A DNA stretch of 64,000 nt from Brachionus plicatilis (Eukaryota > Rotifera > Eurotatoria > Ploima > Brachionidae), in contig QEOQ01000444.1 of NCBI GenBank assembly GCA_010279815.1, positions 310,001 to 374,000 on the forward strand. The letters are read 5' to 3'. Shown here piece after piece: positions 1-11,469 of this stretch (position 1 is the first letter of the stretch; each line of letters begins with the position of its first letter). The notes beneath the pieces were generated by a model. The model saw nothing but the letters and a program-made list of their open reading frames with translations. It was not told where the DNA came from and did no database searches. The position numbers and the translations under genes were made by a program.

Positions 1-1091
1 ACCCTTGCCAAGTCTGAAATAAATAAATAAATAAATATTATTTTTAAAAAATCTAAAAAAAAAATTAAGTCAATAATAAGCCATTTACAAATCGTCTCAG
101 AAGTGAAATAATGAAGAGATTTGTAAATGACAAAGGTCAGACTCTAGGGTTTTATGAAAAAAAATTTCATAATGAAATGGAGGAAATAAAAAGTAAATAT
201 TTTAATGAAAAAAAAAAGCTTTAATTTTAAATTTTTTTTATTAAAGAAGATTTGTTGAAGCTGGTGCCAAAAAATTCAAATTTCAAAGAATCATGGAAAA
301 AAGCTGGTGACATCTTTAAAAATGATAAAAATAAAAAAAAATAAAATTCCGCAAAAATTTTTTCAAAGATTTAAAAATTTTACTTTTTTTCCTTTTTTTT
401 ACTTTTTTTTACTAAAAATTACAAAAATTTACCCTTATTAAATAAAATTTCACGTAAAATTACGTGAAAAAAAGTAATTTTTTTTTTTTTTTCGCATTTA
501 GGACTAAAAAATTTCAAAAAAGTCAAAAAATGCCAAAATTCTGAAAAAAAGTAGTATTTTTTGGAATTTTACATTTTACGTAAAATTACGTAAAATCCGG
601 TAAAATTACTTTTTTTTACTTTGGTAATTTTACGTAATTTTACGTGAAATTACCGAAAATTACGTAAAATTACGTAATTTCACGTAATTTCCCGTAAAAA
701 CAGTTTTTCGTAGCAGTACTGTACATGTTATTTCAAGTTAGCTTATTAATAGTTTAGCTTTTGTTTTAGTAGTGAGAGATTTTGTTAGATGTTTTTTGTT
801 AGTTATTAGTTTTTATTAGTTTTTCAGTTTTTGATATTATTTTAGTTTTTGTTTATATTATTATTTCAGTTATATATTTGGTTTTGTACTTGGACCTCGT
901 GTCCCAATAAAGTTATTAAAAAACCTTATTGTGTTTGACCCGAAACCATTGAGTCCAAAATAGGACTTGAGAAGTCTGACTGGGGAGTAAAAGCCTACCA
1001 GCAGACCAAGAAATATTACATAAAATATTTAAAAATTAAATTCTTGCAATTTAAAAATATTTTAAGAAAAAAAAATAATTAGATAAAGAAT
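1..1091. other. Gene-free AT-rich stretch
   Basis: I see no gene here. Positions 18-38 are a run of TAAA units of the kind that ends LINE copies in this window, so the window may open at a LINE 3' end. Positions 895-905 contain AATAAA in a slightly less AT-rich patch (870-1010) that I cannot assign. An ACGT-rich repeat at 425-690 is listed separately. Confidence 0.5.
425..690. repeat. ACGTAAAATT-type degenerate repeat
   Basis: Repeated short motifs of the form TTTTACGTAA and AATTACGTAA on both strands, mixed with long T and A runs. Related stretches occur near 5905-6035, 31240-31335, 46700-46790, 50345-50525 and 52760-52970. Several end close to a TACAGTA or CAGTACTGTA motif, which suggests a dispersed element family and not simple low complexity. 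No coding potential. Confidence 0.5.
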
Positions 1092-1400
1092 TTAAAGTTG
1101 GGCGGAGTAGATGAAATTTGCGATATGAATCTATGTTTCCCAAAGTCAAACATTTTACGGGTGATAAATTAATTTTAATTTTCTTTAATTTTTATTATTT
1201 ATGTTTAAGAGCAAAGACTTAAGTAGAGAGGACATTTGGATATTTTGTATTGGTGAAAGGGTAATACCAGGACAACTAGATCAGAGCAAATTCTATTTCT
1301 AAATTTAAATTTTTAAATTTTTATATCATTTTTGAGAATTAGGCATTCTATTAAACAGCTATTCTATTCAATTTGTTCACCTAATCTAAAAGTTTTTCAG
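1092..1400 (+). repeat. Dispersed repeat family, copy 1
   Basis: This stretch matches 23907-24250 over most of its length, in the same orientation, with scattered substitutions and indels. Both copies contain the shared words GCGATATGAATCTATGTT and GGGTAATACCAGG. I see no open frame and no clear terminal repeats; it could be a non-autonomous transposon or a LINE 3' UTR fragment. Confidence 0.65.
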
Positions 1401-1582
1401 CAGATTTGATCACCTAATCAACCAAGACCATTTTTAAAGGATTATTGATTATTTTTAAAACGATATTTTTTAATTTTCAACTTGTTTAAAATATACTTTT
1501 GAACAAAGTTGTTTAAAACAAAAATAAATAACTCTAAAAAAAATTTAAAATCCGGACTTTTAACCAATTGTGCTTTTTATAC

Positions 1583-2338
1583 ATTATACCGTATTACCTT
1601 GTTTAAGAATGCCCCCCTTAATACAGGAAATTACATGTGTGATGCATGCATCTACTTAGACTTCACAATGTTAAAAAAAAAATTGCGACGAACTTAATTT
1701 GAAATTTTGAGTAATAGACGGCGTTTAAAATAAGAAATTCATTTAAAAACGCTTAGTTTATATTCAAAAAATTTAGTAAGGAGCAACACATTTATTTGGA
1801 CAACAAAAAAAATATTAATATTTAATTTTTTTTATTTTGGTTATAAGGGCAGTGTTAATAAAAAAATTCTAAATATTAAAAAAAATTAATATAAATTTTA
1901 TTTCGGATATAAAAGCGGCATTTAAATTTGAAAATTCAATAAAGATATTTAAGTTTTAATATTTTTAGGCTTATTTTTTGACCCTGGTTTCCTACCTAAT
2001 GGTTTTCGAATACTCCAATCTTTATTTAAAACTGCCACCGGTGTTGTTGGTTTATTAGTATTTAAAGAAAAAGTTTGAAGTGGTAAACGTTCATGTATTT
2101 TATCTGGTTCTTGTACTCATAAATATCTTTATTGAATTTTCAAATTTAAATGCCGCTTTTATATCCGAAATATAATTTGTATTAATTTTTTTTAATATTT
2201 AGAATTTTTTTATTAACACCGCCCTTATAACCAAAATAAAAAAAATTTTTTTTGTTGTCCAAATAAATGTGTTGCTCCTAACTAAATTTTTTTTTCTGTA
2301 TTAAGGGGGGCATTCTTAGACAAGGTAATACGGTAAAT
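1583..2338. mobile_element. Foldback element with long inverted arms
   Basis: The ends are inverted copies of each other: the left starts TACCGTATTACCTTGT and continues through a C-rich block, and the right end at about 2290-2338 is its reverse complement. A second pair of matching arms lies inside, about 1770-1950 against 2112-2290 (shared words TTATAAGGGC and TCGGATATAAAAGCGGCA on the left). The left arm carries an extra block at about 1627-1768. No transposase is present and I could not settle a target duplication. The centre holds a short coding-like fragment, listed separately. Confidence 0.75.
1949..2116 (-). pseudogene. Coding-like fragment inside the foldback element
   Basis: On the minus strand a stop-free stretch of 55 codons has codon usage and residue content unlike the surrounding AT runs. 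Its second half is basic and ends in GRKPGSKNKPK, which resembles an AT-hook or nuclear basic tail. There is no start codon; the frame is bounded by a stop upstream and ends in TAA. It occupies the spacer between the two inverted arms, so it may be an exon piece captured by the element or what is left of the element's own protein. I do not recognise the family. Confidence 0.4.
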
Positions 2339-2946
2339 CATTTTGAAAATTACTGGAAATTTTTTTATCAATTTATTAAATAGTTAAAAAGGAAAAAAAA
2401 AATCAAATCAATAATTTGGAAAATTTTATTTTTCAATTTGAACAAATAAATTAATTTTTAGTATTTTCTAAATAAACAACAAAAGAAATGAAATTTTCAA
2501 CAAAAATATTTAATTAAATAAATCTTTTTTTAAAACCACATCATATTTTCAATATTTTTAATTATTTTTAAATTTAGTTCTCAAAATATTTAGCAGAAAA
2601 AGACTTAGCAAAATAAAAATAATTTTGTTTTGTCATTATTCCTAAAATAAATACGAATCAAAGCAATCTCAAATAATTTCGTAATTGAAAATTTTCGATT
2701 CCATTAACCATTATTATTAAACAAATTTAGCTTGTTTTCCTTTTTTTCTTTAATCAAAAAAAAAAAAATTACTGTGGTAAAAAGTTGAGCTTTTTGATAA
2801 AATCAAACATGATATTCATCCATATCATGAAAACCTTATAATTATCAATATTTGATTTATTTATTCGTTGCATGTTGATTAAAAGCATTCAATAATATAC
2901 AATTTACTATTTTTTCCTTAAATTTGTCATAATAATTTGAAAAAAA
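2339..2946. promoter_or_regulatory. Upstream region of the carbonic anhydrase gene
   Basis: No gene is visible. The stretch leads into the carbonic anhydrase start at 2947. AATATACAATTT at about 2893-2905 is the only TATA-like word close to the start, and it is weak evidence in DNA this AT-rich. Confidence 0.25.
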
Positions 2947-5900
2947 ATGGGTTGCAGCAGTTCAAGTTTTAAGATAAAGCCTGATTCAAATTTGCATGAA
3001 TGGGACTATTCAGACACTAATTCATGGGCTGTCAACTTTCCCAGCGCCAATGGTCGAAACCAATCGCCTATTGACATAATAAGCAGCTTGAGCGAGTATG
3101 ACGAAAGCCTAAAAACCAACCAATTTGAGCTTAATTTTGATTTGAACTGCTTTATTGAGCTAAAAAACAATGGTCATACTTTTGTGGTTAGTGCCGCCAG
3201 TGACACATCCTCGGTCTCAGGTGGTCTCTTGCCCAACTCTTACAAATTCGGTCAGTTTCACATGCATTGGGGCTTAAATGAATCATCGGGTTCGGAGCAT
3301 TTTGTGGATGGAGGCTCATTTGCTGGCGAGTTGCACTTTGTCTTCTGGAACGACTCAAAGTTCTCCACTTTTGAGACAGCTGCACAGTCCAACGATCATG
3401 ACGGCTTGGCTGTCTTTGCTGTTTTTATCATAGTATTTTTTCAAAGCTTTAAACTCTTAGGTTTTTATTTAACTTTTTGTAACAGGTTGGCGCAGAGAAC
3501 AACGAATTTAGCAAGATAACCGCTGCCATTGACAATGTTAGACTTGCAAAAAAGTCCACCTTTGTCTCAAGACCCATTGAATTAATAAAATTTTTTCCAG
3601 GTTTAAACAAAAATATAAAGAAAAATCTCGAATCAGAAAGAATTTTAAGTAGGGGCAAAAGTTAAACAAGTCAAGTCAAAGAAGATTGTACATTTTGTTG
3701 GGATACCTCTGTCAATTTAGGTGATGCTAAACCAAATCATATTTAAAAATAAAAATTTTGAGTATTTTTTAAATATTTTTTTACTCAAAAAAATATTTAA
3801 AAAATATCAATCGAATAATATGAAATTAGCAGAGTTGTTTAAAAGTTCCAAAATTAAGTCCAAGTCTTGACATTTAAAAAAAAAAACCCCGAACAACATG
3901 AATTTTTTGCAGTTCCAGGCAATTAATGTGACGGCCTAATTAAAGTCCGGACTTCAAAAAAAAACAAAAATTTAAAACTCAAGACTTGGACATTTTTTAA
4001 AAAAAAAATAAATAAAAGTCTTTGGCTCGAACTTTTGAAAAAAAAAGTCCGGACTTGGACTTGACTTGAGACTTGTGACTTTTAAGGCATTGTGAATTTT
4101 GGAACAAAGAACAAAAACAATAATTTAAAATGAAATGTTTTTTTTACTCTGAGTCCAAAAATTGTTCTGCAAAATGTATCAGCTGATACAAACTTTGTAC
4201 CACCCAAATTATGTCTCTGCAAAAACTCTGCAAGCCTGAAGAGCACTAAATGTATCAGAGTTTTTGCAGAGACTTAATTTGGGTGGTACAAAATTTTATC
4301 AGCTGATACATTTTGCAGAACAATTTTTGGACTCTGAGTTAAAAAAACTTTTTCAGACTTTGACTTTTTATCCGTGACTTTTATTACCCAACACTGATAG
4401 AGATGTCAAAATTACTTTACTTCCAAGTAAGGGTCTGGTCGACTATGTGAACAATCGACTCAAGACAACTTGGTGAACAATGATGCTCACCATAGCCATA
4501 AAAAGTGATTTAAAAAATTATGTGAACAAAATTTTTTTTTAGTGAACAAATTTTAAATTTTTTAAAATTTATTAAAGAAAATTTTAATTTTTATATAATA
4601 AATTTTCATTCAAAGTTTGTAAGGTTAGATTTTTATGATTTTTTTGAAATGTCAAATTTTCCGTCTCTAGAATTTTTCATTAATTTGTCACACAATTCAC
4701 ATGGCACAGGGATAATATGTTGGCTTAGAGCTTTAAGAAAAACATTTAAAGTTTCTTTGGATTTAATAATTTCCGAAGTTGCTACTTGATAGTTGTGTGC
4801 GTGAAAGCTGGTGAAATTTTGTATTAGAAAAATGGTGTGGGATAAATGGCATAGTATTACTGGGGATGAAAAGTATGAGCCCGTGTTTTAGTAATAACAA
4901 TAAAATTCGGCAAATATTATTTTGTTTATATCTTTTCAATGGTATTTGATTAAATTTTTCTGGAAAATGCTAAATAATGCAACAAACATGCTAAATTGTA
5001 TATGAGGCTCTTCAAATAATTACTGAACTGAACTATCAAATATTTAAAAATGCCTTCCCTCTAGTTATTTCAACATATCGTTTTTAATTTTCTTTTAACT
5101 TATTTATTACTTAACAAAATTATTAAAATAATTTATTTATTTATTTCATTTAAAAATAAATAAATATTAAAATAAAAATTGTTACCGTTATTTTAAGATA
5201 AGACCATTCTCATTTTCTCTCAAACAACCTAAACTTTTAGAGATTTAATCAAATACCATTCAAAAGTTATAAACAAAATGTTACTTGATCTAATTTGTTT
5301 GATCCTAAACTTCAAGATGGGATAAAATTTTTTATTATTTAAATTGGATATGTAGGTTGTAATCTCCTGTATATCTAATGATAAAGAGGCGTTTCTGAAA
5401 GTCTGAATAAAAGTTTTTTTTATTATAAAGAATTTTTTTAAGTAATTTCTTAAACTAATTAAAATCTTTTCAATATTGCTGTCACTTTTTTAGTGAACAA
5501 TGAACCTTTTAAATAACTAATTTTAGATATTTTTTTATAGATTTTGGCGATTTATGATGAAGATTTAATCAAAGTTTTTCCAAGATTCGTTTAGAAGATT
5601 TGTGATTTGTTTTTATTTGTAAATATCTTTGGAAGCTTTGAAAAAATTTTGATTTTTTGATCCTACACTTAAAGATGCCGAATTTATTCATAAGAAATTA
5701 ACCATTAGAAACAGAATTTTGTGAAAATTTAATTTTATTATAAAAATAACATTTTTTTTTTTGAAGCATTATTTTGTGTAAAATTTTGTAAAAAAATAAA
5801 AAATTTCAAGTTGAAAAAATGTTAAAAAATACTAAAAAAATTTAATAAAAATCCAATTTTTGCTCGAAAGATTTCGCTTTTTTGGCCGTCAGCATTTTTG

Positions 5901-8500
5901 TTAAGTTTTACGTAATATTACCTAATTTTACATCATTTTACGTAAGCTAACATTTTATTTCATCCTAATTTTGATGAAATTTTATGTAATCTTAAATTTT
6001 TTAATGTAAAATTACGTAAAATGATGTAATATTACCCGTTCTGCGGTATTTCTTTTCTTTTCGAGTAATACGTATTTTATTCTTTTTTTTTTCATTTAAA
6101 AAGCATTTCAAAAAGTCCTTTCTTCCATTTAAAAAGAAAAAAAGCCAGAGGCTCCCTTCAAATTATTTATTTATTATTATTATTAACAAGAAGCCAACTA
6201 GGTGATCCGTCTTTTTTAGTTTTAGAAGAAGGAATTAATTTTAAACTTTGTAATTGGTTAATGGGATAATATTAAATGGGCTCATTCTATTACTGAAACG
6301 GCCTCATAATTATTTTGGACTCATTTATTAATAATTTTTGGCCCCAAAAATTAATAAATAAAAGCTACGAAATTACTTAAACGGTAACAATTTTTATTTT
6401 AATATTTATTTATTTTTAAATGAAATAAATAAATAAATTTTTTTAATAATTTTATTAAGTAATAAATAAGTTAAAAGAAAATTAAAAACGATATGTTGAA
6501 ATAACTAGAGGGAAGGCATTTTTAAATATTTGATAGTTCAGTAAAAAAAGAAGAAATTACTAGGTAGCAATTACACAATGGAGTTGGATTGTGTAATTTC
6601 ATATTTCTTGATTCAAAACCATCTCTTTGTTCTTCTACCAGTCTGACGACCGATTTGAAACTGTTAATATATATAGCTTATTGAAGGTCTCTTGGTGTAT
6701 AATATAGGAGTGGGTATCATATTTTTCACTTGTATTTTTTTGATGTTAGTTTCTGGGAATGAATTTAAAAAAGGAAAAGAATAATTCAAGATTGATCCCA
6801 TCAAAGATCTGTAAAGATTACCTAATTTTTTTGGCTTTAGATCCCATTTCTATTTGAGAGATATTTTAGTAAATTAATACAACTATATCTGAGAGTGGAG
6901 ACGGGATTAAAAAAAATATCAAGGACTTCAAAAAATTCCGTTTTAAATTTATTATATGTTGGAGTCTTATCATTAATTACAGAGATGCTGAGCTTGTAAA
7001 GAATTTTTTCTAAGATAAGTCCATTCTCATTTTCTCTCAAACAACCTAAACTTTTAGTCTTCGCTTTGAGATCACCTCCTATTATAAATATCCTTAGGCT
7101 CCTTCCTTTCTTCAAAGAAGAGCTCAAAAGGAAGTTCAATATTTTAAAAATAGAAATTTTTTTATTTTAATCTGATTCACTTAAATTAATTTATGCATAT
7201 TAATCAGTAATTAATAAGTTCATTAAAGTAATAATTGAGACCGAAAATGAGTTGAGGACATGAATAAATATCCTTAGGCTCCTTCCTTTCTTCAAAGAAG
7301 AGCTCAAAAGGAAGTTCAAAATTTTAAAAATAGAAATTTTTTTATTTTAATCTGATTCACTTAAATTAATTTATGCATATTAATCAGTAATTAATAAGTT
7401 CATTAAAGTAATAATTGAGACCGAAAATGAGTTGAGGACATGAATAGTAATCATTTATATCGAAAAAATAAAAAGTGATTCATTTTAATTTAATTATGAG
7501 ACCAAATTAGTAATTATTGTTAATTAGTAATGAGCCCATTTCAGTAACTGGATGAGCCCGAATAATTATGACCCATTGGTTAATTGGTTGATCAATAATA
7601 AAAAAAAAATAAAATAGAAAAAAATTAAGAAGTTTTATGCACTTTTTTAATTTTGTTTAGTAATTAATAAAAAAATTTTGTCATGATTGTATAAAATAAA
7701 CTTTGTCGAAATGAACTTGTCAAAATGGAAATAACCAGACTTGTATAAAAGTCAGGAAAAAAGTCTTAACAAGTCAAAAACAAGTCAAAGTATGACTTGG
7801 ACTTACTTGAAAATATATTTTTTAAAAATAATAAGTCCTGACTTTGACTTGTTTCAAAAACATGAAAATTAAAAGTCATAAATTTTTTTATATCTTGATT
7901 TTTTATATTTTTTAATATTTTTTAATCTTGTTTAATTTATTTCTAAAATTTTTTTAGGCACTAATTTTTTTTTTTTTTATTAAAAAATTCACTTAAACAA
8001 GTCAAAGTCCTGACTTGCACTTGACTTGTGACTTTTATGCAACTCTGGAAATAACCCCTATATTCCAATTCTAGTTATGATGAACAGATGTAATGGCGTG
8101 CTTGTGTGTTTTTTAAAAAAAATTGTTGAAACGGCGATTTTGTAATACAAAATAAAATTTTCAATTTTTTATAAGTGTACAATTGAATTACAAAATTTTA
8201 TCTATGTAAAACCATGAAAAATTTAAAATACGTCAGTCCCAAGCAAGTAGTCATAAATAGTGAGAATGTCTTCTTTGACTTTTAATTGATTCGAGTTTTT
8301 TCATTTTGATAGTTAAGATGTTACATGTTATCAGAAAATTCCTAATAAAATTACTTTTTTTAATTTAGATAATATATCAAAGTACTGGACATATCTGGGC
8401 TCTTTGACTACACCACCTTGTACTGAAAGTGTTCTCTGGACTGTTTTTCATGATCCAATCCAGATTTCGATTGGACAAGTTTGTTTTCAGAGAAAAGATA
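2947..8500 (+). CDS. Alpha-carbonic anhydrase, three exons seen, 3' end missing
   Basis: Enzyme of the alpha-class that interconverts CO2 and bicarbonate at a zinc ion. Exons read as 2947-3432, 3486-3600 and 8369-8500, with GT-AG borders and matching phases. Family landmarks are present: SPIDI, the proton-shuttle histidine in NNGHTF, the zinc ligands in FHMHWG and ELHF, and the catalytic threonine region [13 protein letters not shown]. The first intron is 53 bases; the second is 4.8 kb and full of repeats. The protein starts MGCSSSS, a match to the N-myristoylation pattern with an adjacent cysteine suited to palmitoylation, and lacks a signal peptide, so a membrane-tethered cytosolic form is likely. 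The last exon (the family's usual NFRP region) was not found downstream of the donor at 8501. The gene is either completed by an exon I missed or broken by the hAT insertion that follows. Confidence 0.88.
3829..4090. repeat. AAGTCC-rich hAT-MITE-like copy
   Basis: Starts CAGAGTTGTTTAAAAG and contains many AAGTCC and GACTTG words in both senses, like the better preserved copies at 7736-8047 and 29938-30317. No clear right terminus or target duplication could be seen, so the copy may be truncated. Lies in the second carbonic anhydrase intron. Confidence 0.5.
4146..4341. repeat. Near-perfect hairpin, about 85-bp arms
   Basis: The left arm (about 4151-4236) is almost exactly the reverse complement of the right arm (about 4255-4332), with a loop of about 20 bases. 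Shared words include GAGTCCAAAAATTGTT, ATCAGCTGAT and CTCTGCAAAAACTCTG. It would form a long hairpin in single strands or RNA. The CTCTGCAAAAACTCTGCA core recurs in the palindrome at 23545-23860 and, weaker, in that at 39870-40255, pointing to a family of hairpin elements. Confidence 0.8.
5027..6545. repeat. Inverted repeat pair of about 165 bp
   Basis: The block at about 5027-5198 is the reverse complement of the block at about 6383-6545 (shared words TTCCCTCTAGTTATTTCAAC and AAACGATATGTTG). They flank 1.2 kb of AT-rich sequence without a reading frame. Just outside the left block, at 5200-5250, is a copy of part of the LINE endonuclease sequence seen at 7010-7060. The pair may be the ends of a degraded element or the product of an inverted duplication. 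Confidence 0.6.
6837..7139 (-). pseudogene. LINE endonuclease fragment
   Basis: A 100-residue frame on the minus strand resembles the middle of the APE-type endonuclease domain of non-LTR retrotransposons. It carries an IIGGDLKAK stretch corresponding to the usual GDFNAK motif, then the NDKTPTY and EVLDIFF stretches expected before the catalytic aspartate and histidine motifs. The rest of the element (reverse transcriptase, 3' tail) is not next to it. It sits in the second intron of the carbonic anhydrase gene and overlaps the start of a tandem duplication. A dead fragment. Confidence 0.6.
7084..7444. repeat. 180-bp tandem duplication
   Basis: Two head-to-tail copies of a 180-base unit, identical except for one base (position 7140 against 7320). 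The near identity marks a recent duplication. The first copy includes the 5' end of the LINE endonuclease fragment. Confidence 0.93.
7736..8047. mobile_element. hAT-type MITE built from AAGTCC motifs
   Basis: A 312-bp element that starts CAGACTTGTATAAAAGTC and ends GACTTTTATGCAACTCTG, flanked on both sides by GAAATAAC (7728-7735 and 8048-8055). An 8-bp target duplication and CAGA...TCTG ends are the signature of hAT transposons. The inside is almost entirely diverged AAGTC and GACTT repeats and has no coding capacity. It belongs with 29938-30317 and the split copy 36235-39560. Confidence 0.8.
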
Positions 8501-8806
8501 GTAAGAAATTTTTTTTTAATTTTATTTTAAGCTAAATAAAGTAAGACAATTGTACTCTTGTGCTCATGAATCAGACTGCACTGAATCAAAACGAATAAAG
8601 AAAAATAATCGGCTACCTTGTGAATTAAATGAAAGAAAAATAATCAGGTCATTTGACTAGAAAACATTTTTTTAATTAAAATTTTCAAATAAATTTACTT
8701 TTGAATTAAAAAAAAATTGTCATTTTAATTTAAATTTTACTATTTTTTTTTTCTGACACTTTCTGCTCAAATTTTTTTTGTAATTTCCGGTCAACTCGAA
8801 AATAAT

Positions 8807-9667
8807 CAGAGTTGGGAAACTGATACTGAATAACTGATCAGTATCAGTTAATTTCAGTTATCAGTTAAACTGAAACTGACCGATAACTGATTTTGAATTA
8901 ACTGAGACTGACTGAAAACTGTTTTACTATTTATTTGAATTTTTGAAAATTTTTTTTTCGGTTTTAATTTAGTTTTACACTTATATATTTTTTAAACTAA
9001 AACCATGTTTATTGTATAAAACTTCTTTTCTTAAAGACAAGTATATTGTTTCTAAGAGAAAAATTGTCTCAGGAAAGAATGCTGATAGAGCCAGATATAC
9101 AAGAACATCAAAGTAAAAAACGAAAATTAGAAATAGAATTAATGTCCTATTTAAGCTACAATGAGCCGAATGTCCATGAGGAAAACTTTGAAAATTTTGA
9201 ATTAAAAAGGTTTGAAAATGCACTTGATCTCTATTTAAGTGAAATAAATGAAAAAACAGAATGCAATATCCTAAGTTATTGGAAAAATCGGTCTAGAGAT
9301 TTTAAAGTTTTATCTTTGTTAGTGAGAGATATTAATTCGATTCAAGCCAGCTCGGCACCTATCGAAAAATATTTTTCTGGGTCTACATTTTTGATGAGAC
9401 CACATAGAAGTAGATTCACTTATAAAAATTTATCAAATATAATTTTTCTAAAATGTAATAAAAAATATGTGTAAATATCCGTTTTAAATGTTAATTAGAC
9501 TTTAATTTTTATAAACTGTTTGATAAATAAACTAATTGTATCATTTTTCTAATTAACTGATTTTTAACTGATAACTGATAACCATTAACTGAGACTGATA
9601 CTGAACTGATGCTCGAAAAACTGATACTGACTGAAAACTGATTTTTTTATAACTGATCCCAACTCTG
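8807..9667 (+). mobile_element. Internally deleted hAT transposon
   Basis: The ends are inverted repeats: CAGAGTTGGGAAACTGATACTG on the left, and the right end finishes GATCCCAACTCTG. AAAATAAT occurs on both sides (8799-8806 and 9668-9675), an 8-bp target duplication. Subterminal regions are rich in ACTGATACTGA-type repeats, usual transposase-binding content for hAT elements. Only the C-terminal part of the transposase is left, so this copy cannot move alone. Confidence 0.88.
9046..9474 (+). pseudogene. hAT transposase C-terminal dimerisation domain
   Basis: A 142-residue frame whose second half matches the hAT dimerisation region: YWKNRSRDFKVLSLLVRDI, then SIQASSAPIEKYFS, then RPHRSRFTYKNLSNIIFLKCN. 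Full hAT transposases are several hundred residues and carry a BED finger and the catalytic triad upstream; those are absent. The first 60 residues are acidic and not recognisable. It lies wholly inside the hAT element 8807-9667. It may be untranslated, or it may make a short dimerisation peptide that could interfere with full transposase. Confidence 0.85.
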
Positions 9668-9675
9668 AAAATAAT

Positions 9676-11469
9676 GAAATATAAAGGATATTTAAAAAAA
9701 ATCACTCAAAAATCGTCAAAAAGTTAAAGATTTTTATAATTTCTATATTATTCTAAATTATTAATGTGTTAAAGCATTTCTTTTATTTTTCTTTATTAAT
9801 TTGATTTATTCGAAAGTGATAAAAATGAAGTAAATTCTTGAAACAAAAATTATTAAGAAATATTAAATAAACTTTTTGCCAAAAAAATTTGAAAAATTAG
9901 TTCTAAAAAATCCACACACATCAAATTTTTAGAAAAAAAGCTTAAAGGCTTTTATTTTTTTGTTTTGGAATTTAAAAATGCACACGTTGAGTAATTTTAT
10001 TTATAATCAAACAAAAATTGATAATTGATAGGTGCATTGTTATTGTAAACAATGAGTATCAGTGACTTGAAATGCTAAAGTACATCAAATTATTTTTTTT
10101 GTTTTGTTAAAAATCTTGAAAATTAAATTATTAAAATAGTCTAAAAATAAAATAATTGCTAATCTGTAAAAAAAATTATTTTAATTTTTATTTTTATTTT
10201 TTCAGCTTTGTGTATATAAAAATAAAATTTTTTGCAAAAACGAATAATATAAGTTTGTATTTTTGATTCTTTTTATTAAATTTAAAATGTTTCTAATAGT
10301 AGATAAATAGATTCCAAGTGATGCGTATTTCGATTTCTTCTTCAGGCGCGATACGCAACTCGACAAAAGTCTTTTTCTATTATAAAAAAAAAGTAAATGA
10401 AAAAATTATTTAATAAAAATTAAACTACAACGAACAAAATACTAAATATTTTAGCATTAAATTCATCTAATTTTAACAGATAATAATTGTCACGATAAAT
10501 TACAAGTAAATATAAAAATAAAAAAGAGGGGGTAGTTTTTTTCAGCTTTGTGTATATAAGTCATTTTATTATGTATCTGCTTATTGCACTTTTAAATATA
10601 TTTTTTATATTTTAAATTTTTTTATTTGTCTTTTAACTTAAAAAGACTAATTAATTTGATACTTAATGCTCTGTAGTATTAAAACTTTTTAAAAATTAAA
10701 TGGTTAAATAAATAATAATTATTCAAAGCCATTAAAAACAAATTTTAAAATCAACGAAAAATATGATTGATTTCTAAAAATTTTACTAAACATTAAATAT
10801 TTTCAAACAAAATTTAAATACCAAAAAAGAACTTAATGTAGTAGAGCAAAAATATCTTTTAGACCAGAAATTGAAGATTTTCTATAGAATCAAAATATTT
10901 CTTAAAACTTAAGGACAGTCACGTTTCTGAATTTTCAACTTAAGATATTATCTCACATAACAATGAGAAATGAAGCAGGCTCAAAAATTTTGATATCATC
11001 AAAAAAAAAATTGAAAATATCTTTTATATATTCAATTATTTTCAAATTTAGAATTTTATTTACAAATATTGTTAAAGTTTAATAATAAAATATTTAAATA
11101 CTATATCAAATAAAATTTCGATATCAATATTAACCTTCTTCAAATGGTTAAAGTATTCTTGGACTTGTGTGTTGTTAACAATTTTAAAAATTTTTTAATA
11201 CCGTCTCCTTAATTCCAAGTTTTCTGTATTCTAAGATCTTTTTTACGAAAAAAACTTATTACTTGACATTTTACTTTTTTTACGATTCCTATTTAAATAA
11301 GTTGTCGCAATAAACATTAAGATGAACATCACTGTAAATTTTTTTTTTAAAAATTGTAGATTCAAATGCTGAAGTGTTTATATTTGATAAATAAAAATGT
11401 TGTAATGAATTGAATTTCTCAAATCCATTAAAAAATAAATTTTAAAATTAACGAAAAAAATATTGATAT
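9676..11469. other. Gene-free AT-rich stretch
   Basis: No gene seen. The phrase TTCAGCTTTGTGTATATAA occurs twice (about 10201 and 10542). A less AT-rich patch at 10315-10370 (GCGATACGCAACTCG) could be an exon, but neither frame resembles the missing carbonic anhydrase C-terminus. Confidence 0.4.

Noticed and set aside
3188..3658. Minus-strand frames opposite the carbonic anhydrase exons
   Set aside because: Shadows of the real exons, which carry the family motifs on the plus strand.
10315..10370. Possible last exon of the carbonic anhydrase after an AG acceptor
   Set aside because: In the required phase it reads RNSTKVFFYYKKK and then stops, with none of the family's C-terminal NFRP features.
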